A DNA stretch of 64,000 bases from Solirubrum puertoriconensis. Lineage in GTDB: Bacteria > Bacteroidota > Bacteroidia > Cytophagales > Hymenobacteraceae. The stretch is taken from contig NZ_LNAL01000003.1 of assembly GCF_001483135.1 (NCBI RefSeq), positions 248,001 to 312,000 of the forward strand, written 5' to 3'. Under the pieces are notes generated by a model, which was not told the origin of the DNA, searched no databases, and was given only the letters and a program-made list of their open reading frames with translations. Below, piece by piece: positions 43,398 through 52,507 of this stretch. The position numbers and the translations under genes were made by a program. Position 1 is the first letter of the stretch, and the number at the start of each line of letters is the position of its first letter.

Positions 43398-45377
43398 ATG
43401 CGTATCGCCGGCGCCGCTCTCAACCAAACTCCCATCGATTGGCAAAACAACCTGCGCAACATCCAAGAGGCCATTCAGGTGGCCAAAGACTCGGGTGTGG
43501 AACTGCTGTGCCTGCCCGAACTGTGCCTCACGGGCTACGGGTGCGAGGATTTGTTTCTGCACGACTGGCTGAGCGAAGCGGCCCTGGATTACTTGCAGCA
43601 AGTGCGCCAATGGTGTACCGACCCCAACATGGTAGTGTGCGTGGGGTTGCCCGTGCGCCTGAACGGGCAGACGTACAACACGGCCTGCGTAATCCGCGAG
43701 CAACAAATAGTTGGCTTTGCGGCTAAGCAGTTTCTGGCCAACGATGGCGTGCACTACGAGCCGCGGTTTTTTACCTCGTGGCGGCCGGGCACCACGGCTA
43801 CGTTCAGCCACAACGGCGAGGAGTACACCATCGGCGATTTGGTGTTTGAGCACCTAGGCGTGCGGTTTGGCTTTGAGATATGCGAGGATGCGTGGCGCCC
43901 CGCTGCCGACCGGCCCGCTGGCCGCCTGAAACCTAGGGGCGTGCAGCTCATCGTGAACCCCTCGGCCTCGCACTTTGCCATGAGCAAGACGGATGTGCGC
44001 TACCAACTCGTGCTGAAAGGCTCGCGCGATTACCAAGTGACGTACCTCTACGCCAACCTGCTCGGTAACGAGGCCGGCCGCATCACCTACGATGGCGAAA
44101 TCCTGATTGCTCGAAACGGGCAGCTCATCAAGCGCAACCAGCTCCTGAGCTTCAAGAACGTCGATCTGGAATACGCCGACGTTGATTTTGGCCAGGAGCC
44201 TGCCGTAACGCAGGAAATTACCCCGCTACCCACGCCCGACGAATACCGCGAGCTAAACCAGGCCCTCAGCCTGGCTTTGTATGACTACATGCGCAAAGCC
44301 CGCAGCAAAGGTTTTGTGCTAAGCCTGTCGGGCGGGGCCGACTCGTGCATGTGCGCCGTGGGCGTGGCTGAAATGGTGCGCCTAGGTGTGCAGGAGCTCG
44401 GGGTAGAGGAGTTCATGCGCAAAGCCGGCAACTTCTCCGACGACGACATCCGGTTTGCCATGGAGTACGGGCAGCTGCCCGGCGCAGCGCCCATTGAGGC
44501 CGTAGCCACTGCCGATGCTGGTACGCGCGTGCAGGCGGTGTCGCACCCGGCCCAGCAGGTTACCGGCAACGAACGCCTCACGCTTGACCAGCAACTCACG
44601 CGCCGCTTGCTTACCTGCGCTTACCAAGGCACCGTTAACTCTTCCGATGATACCTACCTGTCCGCTAAAGAGGTAGCCGACAACATAGGGGCGGTGTTTT
44701 TCAGCTGGGATATCGACCAAGAGGTGAAGGGCTACACCAGTAAGATCGAGCAGGCCCTAGGTCGGGAACTGACCTGGAAAACCGACGACCTGACGTTGCA
44801 GAACATTCAGGCCCGGGTGCGCGCCCCTAGCATCTGGATGCTGGCCAATGTGCAAAACTGCCTGCTGATAACCACCTCCAACCGCTCGGAAGCTGCCGTG
44901 GGCTATTGCACCATGGATGGCGACACGGCCGGCAGCATTTCGCCCATTGCCGGTGTTGATAAGGCGTTCGTGAAGCAGTGGTTGGTGTGGGCCGAAGCCG
45001 AACTAGGCTACGCTGGCCTGCACCGTGTGAATAACCTAGCGCCCACCGCCGAGCTGCGCCCACTCGAGGACAAGCAAACCGACGAACGCGACCTGATGCC
45101 CTACCCGCTGCTAAACCGCATCGAGCGGTTGGCTTTTTACGAGCGCCTCAGTCCGCAACAGGTGTTGGCTCGCCTAGGTGCAGAGGTCGACAACGTGGAT
45201 GCGGAGCAACTTAAAACTTACGTGCGTCGCTTTTACCAACTCTGGAGCCGCAACCAGTGGAAGCGCGAACGGTTTGCGCCCTCGTTCCACCTCGACGATT
45301 ACAATCTCGATCCGCGCTCGTGGCTGCGCTTTCCCATCTTGAGCGGCGGCTTTACCGACGAGCTCAAGGCCCTGTAG
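43398..45377 (+). CDS. nadE: Glutamine-dependent NAD+ synthetase
   Basis: 659 residues, two domains. The nitrilase-type glutaminase (about 1-275) has Glu in LLCLPELCLTGYG and Cys162 in FGFEICEDAWRP. The ATP-pyrophosphatase synthetase (about 290-655) has the P-loop LSLSGGADSCM, then ITTSNRSEAAVGYCTMDGDTAG. It makes NAD from nicotinic acid adenine dinucleotide, using glutamine as nitrogen source. It is transcribed alone. Confidence 0.97.
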   Translation: MRIAGAALNQTPIDWQNNLRNIQEAIQVAKDSGVELLCLPELCLTGYGCEDLFLHDWLSEAALDYLQQVRQWCTDPNMVVCVGLPVRLNGQTYNTACVIREQQIVGFAAKQFLANDGVHYEPRFFTSWRPGTTATFSHNGEEYTIGDLVFEHLGVRFGFEICEDAWRPAADRPAGRLKPRGVQLIVNPSASHFAMSKTDVRYQLVLKGSRDYQVTYLYANLLGNEAGRITYDGEILIARNGQLIKRNQLLSFKNVDLEYADVDFGQEPAVTQEITPLPTPDEYRELNQALSLALYDYMRKARSKGFVLSLSGGADSCMCAVGVAEMVRLGVQELGVEEFMRKAGNFSDDDIRFAMEYGQLPGAAPIEAVATADAGTRVQAVSHPAQQVTGNERLTLDQQLTRRLLTCAYQGTVNSSDDTYLSAKEVADNIGAVFFSWDIDQEVKGYTSKIEQALGRELTWKTDDLTLQNIQARVRAPSIWMLANVQNCLLITTSNRSEAAVGYCTMDGDTAGSISPIAGVDKAFVKQWLVWAEAELGYAGLHRVNNLAPTAELRPLEDKQTDERDLMPYPLLNRIERLAFYERLSPQQVLARLGAEVDNVDAEQLKTYVRRFYQLWSRNQWKRERFAPSFHLDDYNLDPRSWLRFPILSGGFTDELKAL

Positions 45378-45450
45378 CACCGGTAGCCCCGGCTGCTCAT
45401 TAGGCCCAGCTCACCTAGGGCAGTTGGTGCAGGCAAGCCACCTAGGCGGT

Positions 45451-45458
45451 TACATTTG
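45451..45458 (+). promoter_or_regulatory. Orphan -7 box running into a terminator
   Basis: TACATTTG immediately before the hairpin at 45461. TTGG lies 23 bases upstream. It may be chance. Confidence 0.3.
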
Positions 45459-45460
45459 TG

Positions 45461-45498
45461 CAGGCCCGAGCCCACAAACGGCTCGGGCCTGTGATTTT
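45461..45498 (+). terminator. Terminator between nadE and lgt
   Basis: A 12-bp stem CAGGCCCGAGCC / GGCTCGGGCCTG, 7-nt loop, then gaTTTTT. It stops nadE transcription before the lgt promoter. Confidence 0.88.
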
Positions 45499-45515
45499 TC
45501 CTAGGATAATCGTTC

Positions 45516-45551
45516 TTTGTAGCCGGTGCGTGCAATGCACCCCTACTTTTG
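45516..45551 (+). promoter_or_regulatory. Promoter of lgt
   Basis: TTTG (45516-45519), 24 bases, then TACTTTTG (45544-45551). It lies within a longer possible reading frame and so supports the ATG at 45577 as start. Confidence 0.6.
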
Positions 45552-45576
45552 TCCGACACATCGCGCCAAAGTGCCT

Positions 45577-46458
45577 ATGCTCGCTTATATCACCTGGGAT
45601 GTTTCGCCCATTCTGGCTCAGTTAGGGCCACTCACGCTGCGCTGGTACGGCCTGCTGTTCGCGTTGGGCTTCATTATCGGCTCGTTTATCCTCACGCACA
45701 TCTACAAATCGGAGCGAGTGTCGCCGCGTTGGGTCGATGTCATCACCATTTACATGCTCATCGGTACGGTGCTGGGTGCGCGCCTCGGGCACGTGTTCTT
45801 CTACGATGCCGATTACTACCTCGCCCACCCCGGCGAGATTCTGAAGATTTGGGAAGGCGGCTTGGCGAGCCACGGCGCTACCATCGGCATTTTGCTGGCC
45901 GTGTGGCTGTTTGCGCGCAACAACAAGTTCGACTACTTGTGGGTGCTCGACCGCATTGTGATTGTGGTGGCCACGGGCGGCATGTGCATTCGCCTAGGTA
46001 ACTTAATGAACTCCGAAATCATCGGCCGCGAAACCGATGTGCCGTGGGCGTTCAAGTTTGCGCGCTACAACGAAATTCATCACCAAGCGGGCAACATTCC
46101 GAACGAGCTGCGCCACCCCACCCAGATTTACGAGGCCTTGTTTTGCCTATTTCTGTTTGGGTTGCTGTACTGGCTCTGGAACCGCTACAAAGAGCAAACG
46201 CCGCGTGGCTTGTTGTTTGGCTTGTTCGTAACGCTACTCTTCACCTTCCGCTTCCTGGTTGAGTTCCTGAAGGAAAACCAGGAAACCTTTGAAGACCGGC
46301 TACCCCTCAACATGGGCCAAATTCTGAGCATTCCATTGATTTTGGTGGGCTTGTGGGTGCTGCTGCGCGCCGGCAAGAACCACAACAATCGTTATGGCTT
46401 TGCCCCGCGCGACCTAGGCAGCGAGGAAGCCGTGCCGGCAAAAGTTCGGAAGGCATAG
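45577..46458 (+). CDS. lgt: Prolipoprotein diacylglyceryl transferase
   Basis: 293 residues from MLAYITWDVSPILAQLG, with seven or more membrane helices. Family motifs are LRWYGLLFALGF, GARLGHVFFY, EGGLASHGATIG, the signature RLGNLMNSEIIGRETD, and RHPTQIYEA. It adds diacylglycerol to the lipobox Cys of prolipoproteins, the first step in maturing the several lipoproteins coded in this window. A start upstream at 45526 is excluded by the promoter position. Confidence 0.96.
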   Translation: MLAYITWDVSPILAQLGPLTLRWYGLLFALGFIIGSFILTHIYKSERVSPRWVDVITIYMLIGTVLGARLGHVFFYDADYYLAHPGEILKIWEGGLASHGATIGILLAVWLFARNNKFDYLWVLDRIVIVVATGGMCIRLGNLMNSEIIGRETDVPWAFKFARYNEIHHQAGNIPNELRHPTQIYEALFCLFLFGLLYWLWNRYKEQTPRGLLFGLFVTLLFTFRFLVEFLKENQETFEDRLPLNMGQILSIPLILVGLWVLLRAGKNHNNRYGFAPRDLGSEEAVPAKVRKA

Positions 46459-46477
46459 CGCCTATTGGTTTACCTTA

Positions 46478-46516
46478 AAACTGCCGCTCATACCCCATGA
46501 GCGGCAGTTTGTTTTT
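46478..46516 (+). terminator. Terminator after lgt
   Basis: A 14-bp perfect stem AAACTGCCGCTCAT / ATGAGCGGCAGTTT, 5-nt loop, then gTTTTTT. The next gene begins 7 bases later. Confidence 0.92.
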
Positions 46517-46522
46517 TGTGCC

Positions 46523-47476
46523 ATGAAAAAACTGCTTGCCGCCGCATTGCTAAGCCTGCCCCTGATGAGCCAAGCCCAAACCGTGGTGCCGCTGTACGAC
46601 AAAGCAGTACCCAACGCCCGCCCCTGCAACACCAAAGAGGTGCAACAGGAGCGCGGCCGCATAAGCGGCGTTACGGTGCCCACACTTACGGTATACCTGC
46701 CCGCCAAGCCCGATTCGGCCCAGGCGGCGGTGATTATTTGCCCCGGCGGCGGTTACGTGCGCCTCGCCACCGAGCACGAAGGGCACGAGGTAGCCAAGGC
46801 GTTCAACGAAGCAGGCGTAGCGGCTTTTGTGCTGAAGTACCGCCTGCCCGACGATGCCTGCATGACCAACAAAGAGCTCGTGCCCTTGCAGGATGCGCAG
46901 CAAGCCATTAAGCTAGTGCGCGACAACAGCCGCAAATGGAACATCAACCCCAGCCGGGTAGGCGTGTTGGGCTTTTCGGCCGGCGGGCACGTAGCATCTT
47001 CGGTGGGTACAAAGTTTGGGCAAGCGGTTATACCCAATGCCGCCAACACCAACCTGCGGCCCGATTTCCTGATCCTAGGTTATCCGGTTATCAGTTTCAG
47101 CGACAACCTCGCGCACCCCGGCTCGCGCGAACACCTGATTGGCAAAACGCCCGCTGCCGATAGGGTGGTGGCCTACTCCAACGACCGGCAAGTAACCGCC
47201 CAAACGCCACCCACTTTCCTAATGCACGCCGCCGACGACAAGAGCGTGCCCGTGGGCAATACGCTGGCGTTTTTCCAGGCTCTGCAACACCACCAAGTGC
47301 CCGCCGAAATGCACATCTACCAGCGCGGCGGCCACGGGTTTGGCCTGCACAACCCCACTAGCCCCGATAAGTGGTTCGAACGCGCCCTTAACTGGATGCG
47401 CAGTAACCGCCTTATTGCTGACAAGCCCGCAGCAGTGGCCGATGCACCAGCGCCTAAAACGAAAAAAGCCCGCTAA
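46523..47476 (+). CDS. Exported alpha/beta hydrolase (acyl or carbohydrate esterase)
   Basis: 317 residues with a signal peptide (about 1-18, MSQAQ). The oxyanion motif is CPGGGYV, the nucleophile lies in LGFSAGGHVAS, the acid in HAADDKSVP, and the His in GGHGFGLH. The closest style is the BD-FAE/Axe esterase group of Bacteroidota, which deacetylates plant polysaccharides; a lipolytic role is possible. No glycoside hydrolase is nearby. The C-terminal Ala/Lys tail is unstructured. Confidence 0.85.
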   Translation: MKKLLAAALLSLPLMSQAQTVVPLYDKAVPNARPCNTKEVQQERGRISGVTVPTLTVYLPAKPDSAQAAVIICPGGGYVRLATEHEGHEVAKAFNEAGVAAFVLKYRLPDDACMTNKELVPLQDAQQAIKLVRDNSRKWNINPSRVGVLGFSAGGHVASSVGTKFGQAVIPNAANTNLRPDFLILGYPVISFSDNLAHPGSREHLIGKTPAADRVVAYSNDRQVTAQTPPTFLMHAADDKSVPVGNTLAFFQALQHHQVPAEMHIYQRGGHGFGLHNPTSPDKWFERALNWMRSNRLIADKPAAVADAPAPKTKKAR

Positions 47477-47491
47477 GCAGCGGGCTTTTTT
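47462..47491. terminator. Bidirectional terminator between esterase and fba
   Basis: A 13-bp stem AAAAAAGCCCGCT / AGCGGGCTTTTTT with loop AAGC. The left arm overlaps the esterase 3' end, and it lies 21 bases from the fba stop. Confidence 0.9.
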
Positions 47492-47512
47492 GCTAGAGGA
47501 GGCAGTACCGAC

Positions 47513-48598
47513 CTAGGGCCGGCGGTTCAGCGCGTTCAGGTCGTCGAAGGCTTGCTTCAGGCGCTCCACAAACGTCTTTTCGCCTTCGCGCAGCCACACG
47601 CGCGGGTCGTAGTATTTCTTGTTGGGAGCATCTTCGCCGGTGGGGTTGCCAATCTGACCTTGCAGGTAGGCTTCGTTCTTCTTGTAGAAGTTCTTGATGC
47701 CGTCCCAGAACGCCCACTGCAGGTCGGTGTCGATGTTCATCTTGATGGCACCGTAGCTGATGGCCTCGCGGATTTCTTCCTGCGACGAACCCGAGCCGCC
47801 GTGGAACACGAAGTTGATCGGCAGCGCCTCTTGCAGGCCAAACTTCTCGCGTACGTACTCCTGTGAGTTTTTTAGAATTACGGGCTGCAGCTTTACGTTG
47901 CCAGGCTTGTACACGCCGTGCACGTTGCCGAACGCCGCGGCAATGGTAAACCGCGGGCTCACCTTCAGCAGCTCCTCGTAGGCGTAGGCCACTTCCGAAG
48001 GCTGGGTGTACAGCTTGCTCGAATCAACGCCGGAGTTGTCAACGCCGTCTTCCTCGCCGCCGGTTACGCCTAGCTCGATTTCCAGCGTCATGCCCAGCTT
48101 ATCCATGCGGGCCAAGTACTCCTTGCAGATTTCGATATTCTCCTCAATCGGCTCCTCCGACAGGTCGATCATGTGCGAGCTGAACAGCGGGCGGCCGTGC
48201 TGCGCGAAGTACTTTTCGCCAGCCTCGAGCATGCCGTCGATCCAGGGCAGCAGTTTCTTGGCGGCGTGGTCGGTGTGCAGAATTACCGGTACGCCGTAGA
48301 GCTCGGCCATTTGGTGCACGTGCATGGCGCCCGAAACGGCACCGGCAATGCTGGCCTGCTGCTTGTCGTTGGGCGCGCCCTTACCGGCGAAGAACTGCGC
48401 ACCACCGTTCGAGAACTGAATGATAACCGGCGAGTTTACGGCCGCTGCGGTTTCGAGCACGGCGTTTACCGTGTCGGTACCCGTTACGTTTACGGCGGGC
48501 AGGGCAAAGCCGTGCTCCTTGGCGTACTCGAACAGCTGTTGAACCTCGTCGCCGTGCAAAACGCCGGCGCGCAGGGTGGTAACGGCAGTGTTACTCAT
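47513..48598 (-). CDS. fba: Fructose-bisphosphate aldolase, class II
   Basis: 361 residues from MSNTAVTTLRAG, the length of the FbaA type. Zinc ligands are in HTDHAAKKLLPW and the late GNVHGVYKPG and FHGGSGSS; INFVFHGGSG and KMNIDTDLQWAFWDG bind phosphate. It acts in glycolysis and gluconeogenesis. Confidence 0.97.
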   Translation of the reverse strand: MSNTAVTTLRAGVLHGDEVQQLFEYAKEHGFALPAVNVTGTDTVNAVLETAAAVNSPVIIQFSNGGAQFFAGKGAPNDKQQASIAGAVSGAMHVHQMAELYGVPVILHTDHAAKKLLPWIDGMLEAGEKYFAQHGRPLFSSHMIDLSEEPIEENIEICKEYLARMDKLGMTLEIELGVTGGEEDGVDNSGVDSSKLYTQPSEVAYAYEELLKVSPRFTIAAAFGNVHGVYKPGNVKLQPVILKNSQEYVREKFGLQEALPINFVFHGGSGSSQEEIREAISYGAIKMNIDTDLQWAFWDGIKNFYKKNEAYLQGQIGNPTGEDAPNKKYYDPRVWLREGEKTFVERLKQAFDDLNALNRRP

Positions 48599-48748
48599 AA
48601 GTGAGAAGTAGAAAAAGGGTAGGGCAGCCCAATGCGGCTGCGGTGCATTTTCAGGTTCAATGATAAGCAAAAAACGGCCGCCGGGCGTAGCCCAGGGCCG
48701 ATTTGCCCGCCTAGGTACAACCAAGGCAGTTTAGTACAAGTGCCGGGG

Positions 48749-49654
48749 CTACTGCGGCAGGTTGTAGCGGTACAAAGCGCCCTGCTCGCTGCTGATGAGT
48801 ACCGTGTTGTTGTCGATGAACACGACGCCCTCGGTTTGGCCGGCGCCTTTCATCTCCACGGCTTGCATTTTGGCCTCGCCAAAGTTGCTGCCGCTCACGG
48901 CGCCCACAAAGATTTGCTCGCGGCCCAGCAGCACCAAGCGCGAGCCATCGGGGCTGAGGGCGGCATCGGTTACTTGGCCGGGCAGCGTAAGCTCGCCCAC
49001 GCGCTGCGCCGTTTGGCGAGCGGGGCCGTTGGCATCGAGGCTGTATATTTTGCTGGTGCGGTCGTTGGCGCGGTCGCGCGAAAACAGATAGATGCGGCCG
49101 TTGTGCCATAACGAGGCTTCCACATCGAAGTTGCGCTCCTCCTTGGCCGGCGGAAACTCCTTCTGATCGGGGTACGAAAACTGGATTTTGCTGACCGTGC
49201 CTAGGTTCTTCGGGTCGATGCGGTAAATGGTGAGGTCTTGGCGGTCGTTGCCGTTGTTGCCGCAATCGGCAATGTACAGGCGGCCCTGCGTATCCTGCGA
49301 CACCGATTCCCAGTCTTGCTGCTGTACGCCTTGCAGCTCGATGCGCCGCACCAGCTGGCCGTTTTCGCGCACCAAGTAAATAGAGGGGCCGCCGCCGGGG
49401 CTGCGCGTGTCGCCGTGGGTGTAAAAAGTGCCCGCCTCGGGCCCACGCGACAGGCCCGAGCTTTCGGGTACTTCGCTGGGCATGGTGCCTACTTTCGTGA
49501 GGCCCGCCACCGGGTTCATGGCCTCGGTCTTGTCTTTCTTCTTACCGCCTTTTCCTTTTTTGCCCTTGCCTTCGGCTTGTTCGTTTTGTGCTTCGGAACA
49601 GGCAGTAGAGCCAATAAGAGCCATGCTGAGCAGGCCCGCCAGTAATCGGTTCAT
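48749..49654 (-). CDS. Beta-propeller lipoprotein, SdiA-regulated-like
   Basis: 301 residues from MNRLLAGLLSMAL; a second ATG two codons upstream is possible. Lipobox GSTAC, then a Lys/Gly-rich linker, then repeated blades with Asp/Gly turns (SSGLSRGPEAGTFYTHGDT, DWESVSQDTQGRLYIADCGNN, TDAALSPDGSRLVLLG, TEGVVFIDNNTVLISSE). The pattern resembles the SdiA-regulated/phytase-like propeller group. No active site is evident. Confidence 0.75.
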   Translation of the reverse strand: MNRLLAGLLSMALIGSTACSEAQNEQAEGKGKKGKGGKKKDKTEAMNPVAGLTKVGTMPSEVPESSGLSRGPEAGTFYTHGDTRSPGGGPSIYLVRENGQLVRRIELQGVQQQDWESVSQDTQGRLYIADCGNNGNDRQDLTIYRIDPKNLGTVSKIQFSYPDQKEFPPAKEERNFDVEASLWHNGRIYLFSRDRANDRTSKIYSLDANGPARQTAQRVGELTLPGQVTDAALSPDGSRLVLLGREQIFVGAVSGSNFGEAKMQAVEMKGAGQTEGVVFIDNNTVLISSEQGALYRYNLPQ

Positions 49655-49773
49655 GTGCATTGCGGATAGTGCCAGTAAAACGCCCGGCCTGCGGGCGTAC
49701 CTATCTGCTATACGCAAACGCACCACCTAGGGCCGAGAAGCAGCTATGGCAGCCAGCGCCAGGTGCCAACCAA

Positions 49774-50001
49774 TTACTTCTCCGGAACGGGGTCGTGGCC
49801 GAAGCCGCCCCAGGGGTGGCAGCGCCCGATGCGGCGCAGCGCCAACCAGCCTCCGCGCCACGGGCCGTAGCGCCGAATGGCCTCGGTAGCGTAAGCCGAG
49901 CAAGTGGGCGTGTAGCGGCAGGTGGCGGGCTTTAGCGGCGAAATCAAGTGCCGATACACCCACACCAAAGCCAAGAAAAAGTATTTGAACAGGGCTGCCA
50001 A
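49774..50001 (-). CDS. yidD: Membrane protein insertion efficiency factor YidD
   Basis: 75 residues. A hydrophobic N-terminus is followed by the YidD core: [27 protein letters not shown] and the [13 protein letters not shown] ending. Its Cys and His residues are those of the family. It assists YidC-dependent membrane insertion. rnpA and yidC are not adjacent here. Confidence 0.96.
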   Translation of the reverse strand: MAALFKYFFLALVWVYRHLISPLKPATCRYTPTCSAYATEAIRRYGPWRGGWLALRRIGRCHPWGGFGHDPVPEK

Positions 50002-50070
50002 GGGCGGTGTTGCTGAAAGTGCCCGCCCAGCCGAACCGAACGGGTGTTAGGGTGTCAACGCCCGCCTTCG

Positions 50071-50078
50071 TAAGTTTG
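50071..50078 (+). promoter_or_regulatory. -7 box for the S46 peptidase
   Basis: TAAGTTTG, 58 bases before the start codon. The -33 region is weak. Confidence 0.45.
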
Positions 50079-50136
50079 GTTCGGGGTTGCCCAGGGCAAT
50101 TTCCACTCTTTTCACCACTTCCTACTTATCTCACCA

Positions 50137-52410
50137 ATGCTCAAACGCTCTTGGCTGAAAGGCTTGCTGCTGGCGCTGTTGCTGCCCGCCGTAGCCCGCG
50201 CCGACGAAGGCATGTGGCTGCCGCTGCTGGTTAAGCGCCTCAACCACGCCGACATGCAGAAGAAGGGCCTCAAGCTTACGCCCGAGGAAATTTACGACGT
50301 GAACAACGCCTCCCTGAAGGACGCCATTGTACAGCTTGGCGGCTTCTGCACCGGCGAGTTCGTGTCGAAAGAAGGCTTACTGCTCACCAACCACCACTGC
50401 GGCTACGACGCCATCCAGAGCCACAGCACCACGCAGAACAACATTCTGCAGAACGGCTTTTACGCCCAAACCCGCGCCGACGAAAAAACCAACCCCGGTT
50501 TGTTCGTGGATATTTTGGTGCGCATGGAAGACGTAACCGGCAAGGTGCTCGAGGGCATTACGCCCCAAACCACCGAGGCCGAGCGTACTGCTACCATTCA
50601 GCAGCGCCAGCGCGAGCTAGCCAACGCTGCTAAGGAAAACGGCCAGTACGTAGCCTACGTGCGCGACATGTTTGCCGGCAACGAGTTCTACCTGTTCGTG
50701 TACCAGCGCTTTGGCGATGTGCGCCTCGTGGGTGCTCCGCCCGAAGCCGTAGGCAAGTTCGGTGGCGACACCGACAACTGGATGTGGCCCCGCCACACCG
50801 GCGACTTCTCGCTGTTCCGGGTGTACGCCTCCAAAGACAACAAGCCCACCGCCGGCTTTGCGGCCGACAACGTGCCCTACATCCCCAAGAAGCACTTGCC
50901 CGTGAGCCTGCAAGGCGTAAGCGAAGGCGACTTTTCGATGGTGTTTGGCTTCCCCGGTCGTACGCAGCGCTTTTTGCCCGCGGCTGGCCTGCAAATGACG
51001 CTCGACCAGAGCAACCCCGCCCGCATTAAGCTGCGCGACACCCGCCTGAAGCTATGGAAGGAAGATATGGACCGCGACCCGGCCCTGCGCCTGGCCTACG
51101 CGTCGAAGTACGCCAACATTGCCAACTATTGGAAATACTTCATCGGCCAGAACGAGGGCATGAAGCGCCTGAAAACGGTTGACCAGAAGAAAGGCGAGGA
51201 GGCTGCCTTGGCCCAATGGATTGCCGCCGACCCCGCGCGTCAGCAGCAGTACGGCACGGTGCTGCAGGACATCAACCAGGCCTACGAAGGCCTGCGCCAG
51301 TACAACCTGAGCGCGCAGTATGTGAACGAAGGCGCATTCGGTACCGAAATCCTGACACTGGCCTCGCGCATGATGCCGCTGTACCAAGCCCTAAAGGGCA
51401 CCGACAAAGCGGCCGTGCAAAAAGCCGCCGAAGACCTGAAAGAGCCCGTAGCCGAGCACTTCAAAGACTACAGCGCTGCTACCGACAAAAAGGTGTTTGC
51501 CGCGCTCCTAGGTTTGTACATGCAGGATGTGGCCAAGGAGCAGCAGCCCGACGTGTTCCAGACGGTGCAGAAGCAGTACGGCGGCTCGATGCCGAAGTAC
51601 GCCGACTACGTGTTCGGCAACTCGCTGCTGACTTCGAAAGCCAAGGTAGAGGCCTTCCTGGCCGCGCCTACGGCCGCTAAGCTGGAGGCCGATCCGGCGT
51701 TCAAAACCTTCCAGTCGGTGTACTCGAACTACCTGCAGAACATCCTGCCCAAAACGCAGGCCCTGCAAGCCAGCCTCGTGCGCGCCAACCGCCTGTACGT
51801 AGCTGCTCTGCGTCAGAAGAACGCCAACAAGGTGTACTCGCCCGATGCCAACTCCACGCTGCGCCTGAGCTACGGCACCGTGCGCGCTTACAAAGGCCGC
51901 GACGCCGTGCAGTACAACTACTACACTACCGGCCAGGGTATTCTGGAGAAGGAAGACAACACGAACCCCGAGTTTGTGGTGCCGGCCAAGCAAAGCCAGC
52001 TGCTGCAGGCCAAGGATTTCGGCCGCTTCGCCGATAAAAACGGCACCCTGCCCGTCGCGTTCATCACCGATAACGACATCACGGGCGGCAACTCCGGTTC
52101 GCCGGTTATCAACGGCCGCGGCGAGCTGATCGGTCTGGCCTTCGACGGCAACTGGGAGGCTATGACCGGCGACCTGGCCTACGACCCCGACCTGAAGCGC
52201 TGCATCAACGCCGACATCCGCTACGTGCTGTGGTGCATCGAGAAGCTGGGCGGCGCCAAACACATCGTCGATGAAATGACGATTGTAAACAACGGGCCTA
52301 ACCCGAACACAGCAGTGGCAGCCAATACCCCGGCTGCCGACGCGAAATCGACCAAAGTGAAGGTGAAAACCAAAAAGAAAAAGGGCGAGGCGGCTTCGGC
52401 CGGCATGTAA
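50137..52410 (+). CDS. S46 family dipeptidyl-peptidase, DPP7-like
   Basis: 757 residues with a signal peptide (about 1-22) before the hallmark ADEGMW. It has the split chymotrypsin fold of family S46: TNHHC (His86/87), the GGDTDNWMWPRHTGDFS region with Asp223, and Ser653 in GGNSGSPV. Gly671 in LAFDGNWEAM corresponds, from memory, to the residue that is Gly in DPP7 (hydrophobic P1) and Arg in DPP11 (acidic P1). It should release dipeptides from oligopeptides in the periplasm. The C-terminus is Lys-rich. Confidence 0.94.
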   Translation: MLKRSWLKGLLLALLLPAVARADEGMWLPLLVKRLNHADMQKKGLKLTPEEIYDVNNASLKDAIVQLGGFCTGEFVSKEGLLLTNHHCGYDAIQSHSTTQNNILQNGFYAQTRADEKTNPGLFVDILVRMEDVTGKVLEGITPQTTEAERTATIQQRQRELANAAKENGQYVAYVRDMFAGNEFYLFVYQRFGDVRLVGAPPEAVGKFGGDTDNWMWPRHTGDFSLFRVYASKDNKPTAGFAADNVPYIPKKHLPVSLQGVSEGDFSMVFGFPGRTQRFLPAAGLQMTLDQSNPARIKLRDTRLKLWKEDMDRDPALRLAYASKYANIANYWKYFIGQNEGMKRLKTVDQKKGEEAALAQWIAADPARQQQYGTVLQDINQAYEGLRQYNLSAQYVNEGAFGTEILTLASRMMPLYQALKGTDKAAVQKAAEDLKEPVAEHFKDYSAATDKKVFAALLGLYMQDVAKEQQPDVFQTVQKQYGGSMPKYADYVFGNSLLTSKAKVEAFLAAPTAAKLEADPAFKTFQSVYSNYLQNILPKTQALQASLVRANRLYVAALRQKNANKVYSPDANSTLRLSYGTVRAYKGRDAVQYNYYTTGQGILEKEDNTNPEFVVPAKQSQLLQAKDFGRFADKNGTLPVAFITDNDITGGNSGSPVINGRGELIGLAFDGNWEAMTGDLAYDPDLKRCINADIRYVLWCIEKLGGAKHIVDEMTIVNNGPNPNTAVAANTPAADAKSTKVKVKTKKKKGEAASAGM

Positions 52411-52434
52411 GCCCTAGGTGGTTTTCTGCGTATG

Positions 52435-52468
52435 AAAGCCCCGGAGCCTGCAAAGGCTCCGGGGCTTT
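52435..52468 (+). terminator. Terminator after the S46 peptidase
   Basis: A 14-bp perfect stem AAAGCCCCGGAGCC / GGCTCCGGGGCTTT, 6-nt loop, then TTTG. Confidence 0.9.
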
Positions 52469-52507
52469 TTTGTTGCCAGTTCTTATTCAGAACTTTATGG
52501 CGTCGTA

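Noticed and set aside
45526-45576. N-terminal extension of Lgt
   Set aside because: The TACTTTTG promoter box lies inside it, so it would not be transcribed; homologues begin near MLAYITW.
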